A stretch of 40,403 nt of DNA from Caldilineae bacterium (lineage in GTDB: Bacteria > Chloroflexota > Anaerolineae > DUEN01). Positions 1 through 7,794 of the stretch are shown piece after piece; positions within the stretch are counted from its first letter, which is position 1; every line of letters starts with the position of its first letter. The notes beneath the pieces were generated by a model that searched no databases, was not told the DNA's origin, and worked only from the letters and a program-made list of their open reading frames with translations. The DNA lies in assembly GCA_011176545.1 (NCBI GenBank), contig DUEN01000054.1:1-40403 (forward strand). Direction: 5' to 3'. The position numbers were made by a program, and so were the translations under genes.

Positions 1-487
1 CCCCATGGTGTCCACCAGGAGATGACGCTTCCGCCCATTCACCTTCTTGCCCGCATCATAGCCACGGGCCCCCCTTTTTCTGTCGTCTTCACCGACTGGC
101 TATCCAGAATCGCCGCACTGGGCTCTTCATGGCGGCCAGCCTGTACCCGAGTTTGACGACGCAGGACTTCGTGGACCCGTGCCCAGGTCCCGTCCTGACG
201 CCACTGCCGAAAGTAGTGATAGACGGTTTGCCACGCCGGAAAGTCATGAGGCAGCATACGCCATGCACAGCCGCTGCGCAGTACATAGAAGATAGCGTTC
301 AGTATCTCCCGGTAGGTATGCTTCCGGGGCCTCCCTCGCCGTGTCTTGGGTTTGGGTAGAAGCGGCTCGATGATCTGCCACTCGACATCGGATAGATCGG
401 TTGGATACGCCTTCCGTTTGCTCTGCTCTACCATAGCGTGAGATTCTACCCAATGGCCCCCCTTCGATCAAATATTCAGACACACTC
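1..487 (-). mobile_element. IS5-family insertion sequence, one end
   Basis: This is the 5' (transposase-start) end of an IS5-family element; the rest lies left of the window. The transposase reads on the minus strand from 434. I place the outer end near 487, because the minus-strand sequence there begins GAGTGTGTCTG and is followed outside by TAA, and IS5-type elements of this group often start with GAG and duplicate a short T-A-type target. The exact terminus is an inference, since the partner inverted repeat is not visible. The element interrupts the 5' end of the helicase gene that starts on its far side. Confidence 0.7.
39..434 (-). CDS. IS5-family transposase, N-terminal part (orfA frame)
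   Basis: The protein opens with the typical IS5-family N-terminal region (LSDVEWQIIEPLLP, then GRPRKHTYREILNAIFYVL and SGCAWRMLPHDFP) and reaches the first catalytic-domain block (AAILDSQSVKTTEKGG), where the D of LDSQSVK is the first acidic residue of the DDE triad. The frame then runs into a stop (PVAMMRARR). The expected continuation, GYDAGKKVNGRKRHLLVDTMG, is intact in the -1 frame from about 69 down to the window edge. The switch falls on an A5G6 run (complement of 69-79). Some IS5 groups, such as IS427, join two reading frames by programmed frameshifting, so this may be a functional two-frame transposase rather than a decayed one. The part beyond the window is needed to decide. Confidence 0.85.
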   Translation of the reverse strand: MVEQSKRKAYPTDLSDVEWQIIEPLLPKPKTRRGRPRKHTYREILNAIFYVLRSGCAWRMLPHDFPAWQTVYHYFRQWRQDGTWARVHEVLRRQTRVQAGRHEEPSAAILDSQSVKTTEKGGPVAMMRARR

Positions 488-3365
488 TAAGATCGAGAAC
501 TCATTGCGAATATTCAGCGCTATTAGAGACCCTGACAACTTTGTTCTAACGCAACTCATCTCTCTCCTCATCCGTCAAATGCATTTCTCCAGCTTGTGGC
601 ACCAATTGGGAGACCTTTATGAGTTTCGCAAGAATCCCATTTTGGACCGTTATATCCGGGTACTGACGACCGACAAACGTCCTATCTATGAATTGTGGCA
701 ATCCCAGATTGAGGCATTAGCAGATACCCTCAGTGATAGCAGCGCGGTTGTCCTTCAGATGCCTACCAGCGCAGGCAAGACTAGGGTTGCGGAATTGAAG
801 ATTGCACATACGCTGGCCACCAACCCGGAGCCCGTACGCTGTATCTACATCGCCCCCTTTAAATCGTTGGCTGCACAGGTTGAAGAGTCCCTTGACTATT
901 ACCTCGCCAAAGTTGGATACCGGGTTACATCAGTGTTTGGCAGCTACGAAAGCGTAGAGTTTGAAGATTTTCTGGTCGAACAGAGCGATGTGCTGGTCAT
1001 AACGCCGGAGAAGCTTGACTATTTGCTTCGTCAGAATAAGGAGTTTTTCACCGCCGTGAAGCTCATCGTGGTGGATGAGGGACACTTACTTGACAATGAC
1101 GAGCGGGGGCTTCGACTCGAGATTTTGCTGCAACGATTACGTCGAGCTTTCGCCGATCAAGGATTGCAATTGCTTTTCCTTTCCGCCGTAGTGCCGAATA
1201 GCGAGGAGATTGCAGCTTGGCTGACACAAGGCGAGCCAGTTGTCGTTGACTCAAAGTGGAAGCCAACCAAGTTGCGACAAGGGATCTTTTACTGGGGGCC
1301 TGATTGGAAAGGCAGGATTCGGTATCCTGAGGAGCATTTGGAGTTGATTACAAATATTCAGAAGCGGCTTGTGCGTGAATTTCGCAAGGACAAGCCAAAT
1401 GTACGTCTTAAAAAACCCATTTACTACCCTGACACCAAATATGAGATTGCTATCGAATTAGCCCTTGATTTTCGGAAAGCCGGTCCGACCATCTTATTCA
1501 CTGCTGTGCGCCAGCACGTAGATAGTATCGCCAGAAACCTTCAGCGTCGCATTCAAGAGATCAGAACTACCGAGGGGGATTTCCATTTGGCGCCAGACAG
1601 CAGAGAGGAGTTGGAGCGTCTCGCAATTAGGGTAGAACGACGACTTGGACTTGGATTTCCCCTAGCAACTTATATTCGGGACGGATTTGCCTACCACCAC
1701 GGTCAGCTCCCAGACGACCTCAGACGAGCCATAGAGAAAGCCTTCCGTCAAGGGCATCTCCCTATCTTGATTGCCACACCAACTTTGGCTCAGGGCGTCA
1801 ATTTGCCTGTGCGTCTGATGATCGTTGCAAATCTTGAGCGCGGCAGCGAACCATTCCTGGTCAGAGACTTCCGCAACATTGCAGGTCGAGCCGGGCGGGC
1901 GTTGCACGAGACAGAGGGGCAAGTCATCTTTGTCCAAAACACACAATCCAGAGGGTGGGTCGCCCAAATGTATCGTTATCTGCAGGATGATGGAATAGAA
2001 CCAGTTCAAAGCGTCTTGTTTAAGTTGTACGAGCAATTGGTTCAGCGTAAGTTGGGTATTTCCTTGAAGGAGTTCCTTGCGAATCCCCGAGCAGTAGCCT
2101 TCACGGATGAGGACCTTGAATCGGGCGATAAACTGGATACGGCTTTCCAAACACAGATTCTTGCCTTGCTGTACGAGGAACTGCTCGACGAAACTGACCC
2201 AGACACAGTGCAGGAAGCCCTTGCCCAGATGTTGTTCGGTGTTCAATGCGAGCGCAGTCGTATCTATTATGAGCCACTCGTGGAATACAGTAAGCAGCAA
2301 GTTCGATACATCACTGCTAAGTTTCGATCACAGACACAAAGAGACGCCTTTTATAGGACGGGCTTCTCTCTCCGAAGTTGCCAAGATTTGGAAGACGAAA
2401 TTCGTCGCTTAGCGTCGGAAGGCGTCTTTATGAGATTGCGAGATCCCTCTACCAAATCGCTTGATACCGAGATACTGGCACGTATCTTACACCTGGTTTC
2501 GATCCCCCAAGAGACTCGAGGACAATACACAGGACCTGTGGATTTGGCTGAGGCGATGATACGATGGGTTAACCTCGCTGACCTGAGTGAGCTAATGGCT
2601 GAATATAGGGATACCGATGCAAAATTTCAAAACCCGCTATTCGTATCTAATCTGATTTACCGCCATTTTGTGAACAATGCACCGTGGGCGTTGAATTCCG
2701 TGGTCAAAATACTGACATATCTGCAAGATGAAGAGAACTTGAAATTCGACCCCGAGATCAGGTTGCTCCCATCGTACGTGAAGTATGGCGTAAACACCCC
2801 TGTGGCAGCTTATGTCAGTGGGATGGGTGTCAGTGATAGGAGAATAGCCCGCACAATGGCAGACTACTACTACCGAGAGGTGAACCCAGCATTACTACCA
2901 TCTGTGGAAGACTTCCAGGAATGGGTGCAAGGCCTGAGCTTTGAAGATCTATTGCCAATCCTTCGAGACCGTCAGCTTGTTCAGGAGGTGATGTCTATTC
3001 TCAGCCGATACAAATTCGACGCTCGCCCCGTTGACTATTTTACCAATCCCAACACAATTGATTTCACGACCTATGTGGTCGGTCTACAGTATGAAAACAG
3101 GCTGGAGTACCTGTCGCAAATCAACGAGGGCGATGAACTGAAGCTTGTTCGTGAACCAGACAATGCTTTCGACCCATACGCCATGGCGGTCCACACAAAT
3201 GCGGGTCAGAAACTCGGCTACATACGCAGAAGTAAAGCCTTCGTGTTATCTACTCTTTCTGACGAGGGCTGGCAATTTAACTGCTATGTCGAGCGGATAT
3301 TCCCGGCTCCACGTCATCCAAATCGCCGCCTGTTGGTACACATTCCGTCCCCTTTGCCTTTCTGA
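438..3365 (+). CDS. Ski2-like DEAD/DEAH helicase with C-terminal HIRAN domain, probably 5'-truncated
   Basis: This is a superfamily 2 helicase. Visible motifs are I (PTSAGKT, residues 109-115), II (DEGH, 213-216), III (SAVVPN, 249-254), V (ATPTLAQGVNLPV) and VI (RNIAGRAGRA); the V/VI forms are those of Ski2/Lhr-like enzymes. Residues ~879-970 form a HIRAN domain, with VREPDNAFDPYAMAV and KLGYIRR as its core; such domains bind DNA ends or damaged DNA in other proteins. The listed start is only the first ATG of the open frame and lies inside the presumed IS end (to ~487). The coding sequence from ~488 onward looks genuine, so the native N-terminus was probably cut off by the IS. The next in-frame ATG is at 579. 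The gene is visibly more A/T-rich than the brxC-pglZ-brxL genes that follow, which suggests a separate origin. It is co-directional with them, and a brxC remnant follows its stop after 85 nt, so it was probably part of the same defence locus. Confidence 0.8.
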   Translation: MRFYPMAPLRSNIQTHSKIENSLRIFSAIRDPDNFVLTQLISLLIRQMHFSSLWHQLGDLYEFRKNPILDRYIRVLTTDKRPIYELWQSQIEALADTLSDSSAVVLQMPTSAGKTRVAELKIAHTLATNPEPVRCIYIAPFKSLAAQVEESLDYYLAKVGYRVTSVFGSYESVEFEDFLVEQSDVLVITPEKLDYLLRQNKEFFTAVKLIVVDEGHLLDNDERGLRLEILLQRLRRAFADQGLQLLFLSAVVPNSEEIAAWLTQGEPVVVDSKWKPTKLRQGIFYWGPDWKGRIRYPEEHLELITNIQKRLVREFRKDKPNVRLKKPIYYPDTKYEIAIELALDFRKAGPTILFTAVRQHVDSIARNLQRRIQEIRTTEGDFHLAPDSREELERLAIRVERRLGLGFPLATYIRDGFAYHHGQLPDDLRRAIEKAFRQGHLPILIATPTLAQGVNLPVRLMIVANLERGSEPFLVRDFRNIAGRAGRALHETEGQVIFVQNTQSRGWVAQMYRYLQDDGIEPVQSVLFKLYEQLVQRKLGISLKEFLANPRAVAFTDEDLESGDKLDTAFQTQILALLYEELLDETDPDTVQEALAQMLFGVQCERSRIYYEPLVEYSKQQVRYITAKFRSQTQRDAFYRTGFSLRSCQDLEDEIRRLASEGVFMRLRDPSTKSLDTEILARILHLVSIPQETRGQYTGPVDLAEAMIRWVNLADLSELMAEYRDTDAKFQNPLFVSNLIYRHFVNNAPWALNSVVKILTYLQDEENLKFDPEIRLLPSYVKYGVNTPVAAYVSGMGVSDRRIARTMADYYYREVNPALLPSVEDFQEWVQGLSFEDLLPILRDRQLVQEVMSILSRYKFDARPVDYFTNPNTIDFTTYVVGLQYENRLEYLSQINEGDELKLVREPDNAFDPYAMAVHTNAGQKLGYIRRSKAFVLSTLSDEGWQFNCYVERIFPAPRHPNRRLLVHIPSPLPF

Positions 3366-3450
3366 AAATAGCAAAAGAGTGCACTGGCTATGCATCGCTT
3401 CCATGATCTGCACGGGGTGATTCAGTAAGAAGTATTGAGGAGCGCAAACC

Positions 3451-3633
3451 GTGCCCCTTCGCATCCGTGACGTGGTTGACATTCCACCCACCACCCCCCT
3501 AGTGGTCAAGGTCGGCGAGATCAACGATGAGGAGCGCAAAGCCTTCCACGCTCGCGAGTACGTCATTACGGACACCGTGGCGGACTGCTGTCTCCCCGGA
3601 TTCTGTTACAATAACTTGCCATTTGTGGCATAA
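3451..3633 (+). pseudogene. 5' remnant of a second brxC-like gene
   Basis: A GTG start preceded by a TTGAGGAG ribosome-binding site opens a frame whose first ~44 codons match the start of the intact brxC-like gene at 4320: 41 of the 46 residues of the intact copy are identical, with one codon missing. The nucleotide sequences differ at many synonymous sites, so this is an older, diverged allele and not a fresh duplication. Homology stops abruptly at about 3582, after the codons for TDTVA. The frame continues as unrelated residues to a stop at 3631-3633, inside the promoter region of the AbiEi gene. It could make a ~60-residue peptide but has no expected function. Confidence 0.85.
3617..3630. 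promoter_or_regulatory. Inverted repeat before abiEi, candidate operator
   Basis: TGCCA-tttg-TGGCA is a perfect 5-bp inverted repeat, 10 nt before the AbiEi ATG. It is followed at once by TAATAC, a possible -10 element. AbiEi antitoxins are known to repress their own promoters by binding inverted repeats, so autoregulation here is plausible. The site is short and the assignment tentative. Confidence 0.35.
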
Positions 3634-3640
3634 TACGTGC

Positions 3641-4282
3641 ATGGAATTCACGCGTCTGATCGAGATCGTCGGCGATGAGCCAGTATTCGAGACCGGCCTG
3701 CTCCTGGCAGGGGATGTAGACCCCAACGATGTGCGGCGACAATTATCACGCTGGGTGAAGGCCGGGCGCCTCTACCAGTTGCGCCGCGGCCTCTATGCCC
3801 TGGCCCCGCCGTTCCAGAAGGTCAAGCCCCACCCCTTCGTGATCGCCAACCGCATGGTGCGCGGCTCCTACATCAGCCTGCAATCCGCCTTGGCCTACTA
3901 CGGCCTGATCCCCGAGGTGGTGCCTGTCATCACCAGCGTCACCACGGCCCGGCCCGGCCAGTGGGAGACGCCGCTCGGCGTCTACGTGTTTCGCCACATC
4001 AAGGCCAATTTGTTCTTCGGCTACCGCCTGGTTGATGTGAGCCCCGGCCAACGAGCTTTCGTCGCCACGCCGGAGAAAGCGTTGCTTGATCTCACCTACC
4101 TGCACCCTGGCGGGGACAGCCCGGCATACCTGCGAGAACTGCGCCTGCAGAACCTGGACCGTCTCGATCTGGATGAGCTGCAGCGGCTGGCCGATCGGAT
4201 GGCCAAGCCCAAGTTGAGGCGCGTGGCTGCCTTCGTGGCAGAACTGGCCCGCACGGAAGCAGAGGAGTACGAGCCTCTATGA
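3641..4282 (+). CDS. abiEi: AbiEi-family type IV antitoxin / transcriptional regulator
   Basis: The 213-residue protein has an N-terminal winged-helix region (about residues 1-60: DVRRQLSRWVKAGRLYQLRRGLYAL) and the following AbiEi-type domain (HPFVIANRMVRGSYISLQSALAYYGLIPE ... VATPEKALLDLTYL). In complete AbiE modules this antitoxin represses the operon and counteracts the AbiEii nucleotidyltransferase toxin. I chose ATG 3641 because the domain begins there; upstream in-frame codons belong to the brxC remnant in another frame. The stop overlaps an ATG in the ATGA arrangement normal for abiEi-abiEii, but no AbiEii sequence follows: the brxC-like gene starts 37 nt later. It is therefore an orphan antitoxin, perhaps kept as a regulator of the downstream BREX-like operon. 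Confidence 0.8.
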   Translation: MEFTRLIEIVGDEPVFETGLLLAGDVDPNDVRRQLSRWVKAGRLYQLRRGLYALAPPFQKVKPHPFVIANRMVRGSYISLQSALAYYGLIPEVVPVITSVTTARPGQWETPLGVYVFRHIKANLFFGYRLVDVSPGQRAFVATPEKALLDLTYLHPGGDSPAYLRELRLQNLDRLDLDELQRLADRMAKPKLRRVAAFVAELARTEAEEYEPL

Positions 4283-4319
4283 AAGCGTACCTGTCTGAAT
4301 CGCCGAAGGAGGATGCACC
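4279..4319 (+). pseudogene. Decapitated abiEii start (about 13 codons)
   Basis: The ATG at 4279 overlaps the abiEi stop (ATGA) in the usual antitoxin-toxin arrangement. It opens a frame (MKAYLSESPKED) that runs into the ribosome-binding site and start of brxC. No nucleotidyltransferase motif follows. This may be the surviving first codons of a lost AbiEii toxin, or just a chance overlap; so short a stretch cannot prove homology. Confidence 0.3.
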
Positions 4320-7300
4320 ATGCCCCTACGCATCCGTGACGTCATCGCCATCCCACCCACCAAGCCACCGCTGGTGGTCAAAGTCGGCGAGATCAACGAT
4401 GAGGAACGCAAAGCCTTCCACGCTCGCGAGTACGTGATTACGGACACCGTGGCCGAGGGGCTGCGGCGGGTGGTAACCAGCGTGGCCGAATCCGCTGACA
4501 AGGGCTTCCCCGGCCAGGGTATCTGGGTCAGCGGCTCCTTCGGCACCGGCAAGTCGCACTTTCTCAGCTTCGTCGGCATGCTATTGCGCGGGGAGCCCGC
4601 GGCCTGGGCGCGGGAGATCCCCGGCCTGTCCGCCGACACGCGAGCCATCCTGGAGAAGCGCCCCGTCTTTGTCGTCCCCTGCAATAGCCTGGACCGCCCT
4701 GACGATTTCCGCCTGGGCCTCTACGAGGCGGTTACTCGGGAATTGGAGCGCCAGAACCTGCCCCTGGTGGAGTTGACCCACTTCGACTGCGTCATCGACT
4801 GGTTCGAAAGCCTGGCCGCGGACACACCCGCCCTTTGGCAGACGCTTTTCAACCGCAGTCTGGTGGTGACCTCTCAACAGGAGTACGAGGCGCAGAAAGC
4901 GACGCCCCAGGGACGGGAGGTGCTGGCCCGGGAGATCGCCACGCATATCGCGCCGCCTGCCGAGGTGACTAGGAGCTCCTTCGCCGTGGAAATGGCCGAG
5001 GGGATACGACGCATCACGCAACACCTCAAGAACCACGGCTTCGCCGCCGTCACGTTTCTCATCGATGAACTCACCCTCTTCCTCATCAACGCCAAAGACC
5101 GAACGCGGCCCATGGTGGAACTCAAAGCGCTCTTGGAAGCCGAAGGCGCTGATCTACCCGTGTGGGCCCTGGTGGTACGCCACGCTCCGCTGGAGGACGT
5201 GGTCCGCGACGTGGGCAAGGATATCCTGGACAACATCAAAGGGCGATTCGCCGGCCGGGATGTGGATATTCAGGACGTGGATCTATACGAAGTCCTGGGC
5301 CAGCGCGTGCTCAAGCCGGTTGACAGCCAGAAGCAGGCCCTGGACCAGGCCGTACAGGCCAGCCTGGCCCAGATTCCAAGAGAGCAGCTCGACGTACTCT
5401 ATGACCTCTACGGTCAAAAGCGCTTTGAACAGGCTGTGCGTGCCCTCTACCCCTTCCATCCGGCCATCGTGGACACGTTGGTTTCCGTCACCCACCTGCT
5501 CAGCCGCGAGCGCACGGCCATCAGCGTCATGTACGATATGCTCTTCGACCTGGCCGACGAGCCACTGGGGACGCTGATTCCCTACCATCGGGCCTTCCAC
5601 TACCTCATCGAGCAGGCATCGGAGGGGGAACTCAAGGACCAGCCCGCGCTGCAGGCGGCCAAAGTCATTATGCGAGACAAAGTGATCCCCCTGTTGGAGG
5701 ATCACTTCCTGGGCCGCGCCGATCGCATCGCCAAGGGGCAGGCAGTGGCACAAAGCATCATCCTCGGCCAACTGACGGACAAAGGGACACGCCTGCGCGG
5801 CCGAATGACTCCCGCCGTCATCGCGGCGCTCAACACCGCCATCCTCAATGCCAAGGTGGTCATCCTGGCCCGGAAACAGCTCGAGGAGACCATCGATCTG
5901 CTCTGCGACCGGCTGCTGGGAACCTTCAAGCGCGAAGGAGAGGCCGTAGTGGTCGAGCTGACCCTGGGGCTCGACCCCATGGAAGAGCTGCGCAAGGTGA
6001 CTCAGGACGTCACCGAGTGGCGACGGCAAGCGGTGCTGGATCTCTTGAACAATCTCTTCGGTACCGATCGAATGCAAGGCCGACGGAAACTGAACATCAA
6101 GTGGCGTGGCACCAGCCGCTCTGGCACTGTCCAGGCGGTTGAGATCAGCGCCAGTAACCTGCCCTTGCCCGACTCCAAGGCGGAATTTGGCGTCTGGATC
6201 AGCTTCCCCCGCTTCGCCGGCGATCCACAGCCACCGCATCCTCCCAAGAACGCCGTGCCGGGAGCACTTTGGATCCCCAAGGAAGCTGACGACGAGCTAC
6301 GCCAGCAGTTGGATAACTTGGCCCGCATTCTCTTCCTCACCGAAAGCGCGGGCGGCAAAGCTTACATCGCCGAGAAGTACAGTGGTGAGGAGGGCCGACG
6401 ACTAGTAGAGAGGTGGACTGCAGCCGCCTTCCAATTGCGGGAGGCCTTGCTGCATCGACTGACCTCGCTCTACAGTCAGGGCACGATCGATGCATCCGTC
6501 AGCATCAGCAAGAGCGTGCCAGATGGCGCCACGCTACAGGATGCCCTCAAGGACCTGGGTGGGCGGTTGCTGGACGCCCGTTTCCGCCAACACCCTGAGT
6601 TTACCAACGACGTCACCTCTCAGGCGCTGGAGAGCCTCTACCAGGCTCTCATCAAGGGAGACGGCAGGGTGGGGCCGGAAATGGGGCCCCCTTATGCGTA
6701 TGCCGCGAACTATGGCTTGTCCTTGCGCATTCTCAGGTCCTCAGGAACCGGTTACGCGCTGGACCTGGGCAACTCTCCCTATATCCAGGCCATCGAAGAG
6801 GCGCTCAAAACCGGGGAAGGCGAGCGGGTTAGCGCGCTACAGGAGAAGTTAGGCAAGGAATTCGGCCTGCAGCCCTTCATTACCGAGTTCCTGGCACGAC
6901 TGACGGTGATCTTTCGCGATCTGCGAGTCGTCCGTGGCAGGGGGCCGTTGGCCATCGAGAATCCGGCAGAGTTCCGCCTGCAGTCGAATGACCTGTTGAT
7001 GCCTGGTCAGCGGGTGAGCCATGGCCAGTGGGCGGCGTTCAGCCGCTTCTACACCGCTGTTGGTGCCGGGACCGTACCGGGCAAGCCCAGCGTGCGCTAC
7101 CAGGATGCCGCCTGGGCCGCCTTGTGTCAATTTTTCGCGCAGCAGGAGCGTACTTACACCCAACTGCGCAGGGCGGCGACAGAAGCAGCAAAACGGGTGG
7201 GTGGCGCCCCGCTCCCATTGGAGCAGGCGTTGAAAGATGCCAGGGCCCTCTTGGATGTGATCGATGAAGCACTGAGTGAACCTACCTCGGAAGCTGGTAT

Positions 7301-7718
7301 CCAGGCATTGGCTCAGGCTTCCATTCCTTCAAAGAGGCTGCCGGACCTGCTGGAAGCCATTCGTGAGATGGTAGCCCGACTCGAGGACGTCGAGCTGCGT
7401 AACCTGTACGGGCAACTGGTTACGGCCGAAGCCCAGGCTACGGCGCAGGAGGCCTTAAGCCAATACATCAGCGGGCAAAAGTCGCGTAGCGGATTGCTGG
7501 CAGAGCTTAAAGCGCTGCGCCAGGGAGAAGCGAAGCTCGAGCCAGAGATGGAAGTTGGTGAAAAGAGATGGCGAGTGGTGTTCAAAGCCAGCTTTGGTCC
7601 GTTGCGGACTGCACTGGAGAAGATCGGGATTCAGCCGGAAGAAGGATGGGACTCCTTAGGCGAACTGTCGGATGATACAGAGGTAACCGTCGAGGTCAGA
7701 CGGGATGCCGACTCGTGA
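4320..7718 (+). CDS. brxC: BrxC/PglY-like P-loop ATPase of a BREX-type system
   Basis: This 1132-residue ATPase has a Walker A motif GSFGTGKS at residues 72-79, preceded by the conserved region with KAFHAREYVITDTVAEGL, and a Walker B-like FLIDELTLFL near 246-253. The 1,100-1,200 residue length, an N-terminal AAA-type domain followed by a long helical remainder, and position directly before pglZ match the BrxC/PglY proteins of BREX systems. These are large ATPases required for phage exclusion, and their exact activity is not established. An AGGAGG ribosome-binding site lies 7 nt before the ATG. Both ends of the gene are echoed by remnants of another brxC (3451-3582 upstream, 7765-7794 downstream), so this copy appears to have replaced an older allele. 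Identification as BrxC-like rests on motifs plus neighbours; subtype assignment needs profile searches. Confidence 0.75.
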   Translation: MPLRIRDVIAIPPTKPPLVVKVGEINDEERKAFHAREYVITDTVAEGLRRVVTSVAESADKGFPGQGIWVSGSFGTGKSHFLSFVGMLLRGEPAAWAREIPGLSADTRAILEKRPVFVVPCNSLDRPDDFRLGLYEAVTRELERQNLPLVELTHFDCVIDWFESLAADTPALWQTLFNRSLVVTSQQEYEAQKATPQGREVLAREIATHIAPPAEVTRSSFAVEMAEGIRRITQHLKNHGFAAVTFLIDELTLFLINAKDRTRPMVELKALLEAEGADLPVWALVVRHAPLEDVVRDVGKDILDNIKGRFAGRDVDIQDVDLYEVLGQRVLKPVDSQKQALDQAVQASLAQIPREQLDVLYDLYGQKRFEQAVRALYPFHPAIVDTLVSVTHLLSRERTAISVMYDMLFDLADEPLGTLIPYHRAFHYLIEQASEGELKDQPALQAAKVIMRDKVIPLLEDHFLGRADRIAKGQAVAQSIILGQLTDKGTRLRGRMTPAVIAALNTAILNAKVVILARKQLEETIDLLCDRLLGTFKREGEAVVVELTLGLDPMEELRKVTQDVTEWRRQAVLDLLNNLFGTDRMQGRRKLNIKWRGTSRSGTVQAVEISASNLPLPDSKAEFGVWISFPRFAGDPQPPHPPKNAVPGALWIPKEADDELRQQLDNLARILFLTESAGGKAYIAEKYSGEEGRRLVERWTAAAFQLREALLHRLTSLYSQGTIDASVSISKSVPDGATLQDALKDLGGRLLDARFRQHPEFTNDVTSQALESLYQALIKGDGRVGPEMGPPYAYAANYGLSLRILRSSGTGYALDLGNSPYIQAIEEALKTGEGERVSALQEKLGKEFGLQPFITEFLARLTVIFRDLRVVRGRGPLAIENPAEFRLQSNDLLMPGQRVSHGQWAAFSRFYTAVGAGTVPGKPSVRYQDAAWAALCQFFAQQERTYTQLRRAATEAAKRVGGAPLPLEQALKDARALLDVIDEALSEPTSEAGIQALAQASIPSKRLPDLLEAIREMVARLEDVELRNLYGQLVTAEAQATAQEALSQYISGQKSRSGLLAELKALRQGEAKLEPEMEVGEKRWRVVFKASFGPLRTALEKIGIQPEEGWDSLGELSDDTEVTVEVRRDADS

Positions 7719-7764
7719 TTCGGAGCTAACGGCTAACGGCCAACCGCTGGCGGCTCAAGGAATG

Positions 7765-7794
7765 GTCGAGGTCCGGCGAGATGCTGACAAGTGA
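7765..7794 (+). pseudogene. 3' remnant of the replaced brxC, overlapping the pglZ start
   Basis: In a frame different from pglZ, this stretch reads VEVRRDADK-stop. The intact brxC ends VEVRRDADS-stop at 7689-7718. The two 30-nt ends match at 24 of 30 bases, and most differences are synonymous (AGA/CGG, CGG/CGA, GCC/GCT), which marks a homologous coding end rather than a random repeat. Its stop lies inside pglZ (ATG at 7781), so in the older arrangement brxC and pglZ overlapped by 14 nt, as expected for coupled genes. The 43-nt spacer 7719-7761 shows nothing recognisable. Confidence 0.75.

Noticed and set aside
3451-4450. Interpreting the repeated brxC start as a target-site duplication around an abiEi insertion
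   Set aside because: The two copies are ~130 bp long and diverged mainly at synonymous sites, with one codon inserted or deleted. A target duplication would be short and near-identical. The 3' remnant beyond brxC also needs a replacement model.
5283-6239. Long minus-strand frame opposite brxC
   Set aside because: The sense strand carries a convincing ATPase with motifs. The antisense product shows no domain, only composition expected from the complement of codon-biased DNA.
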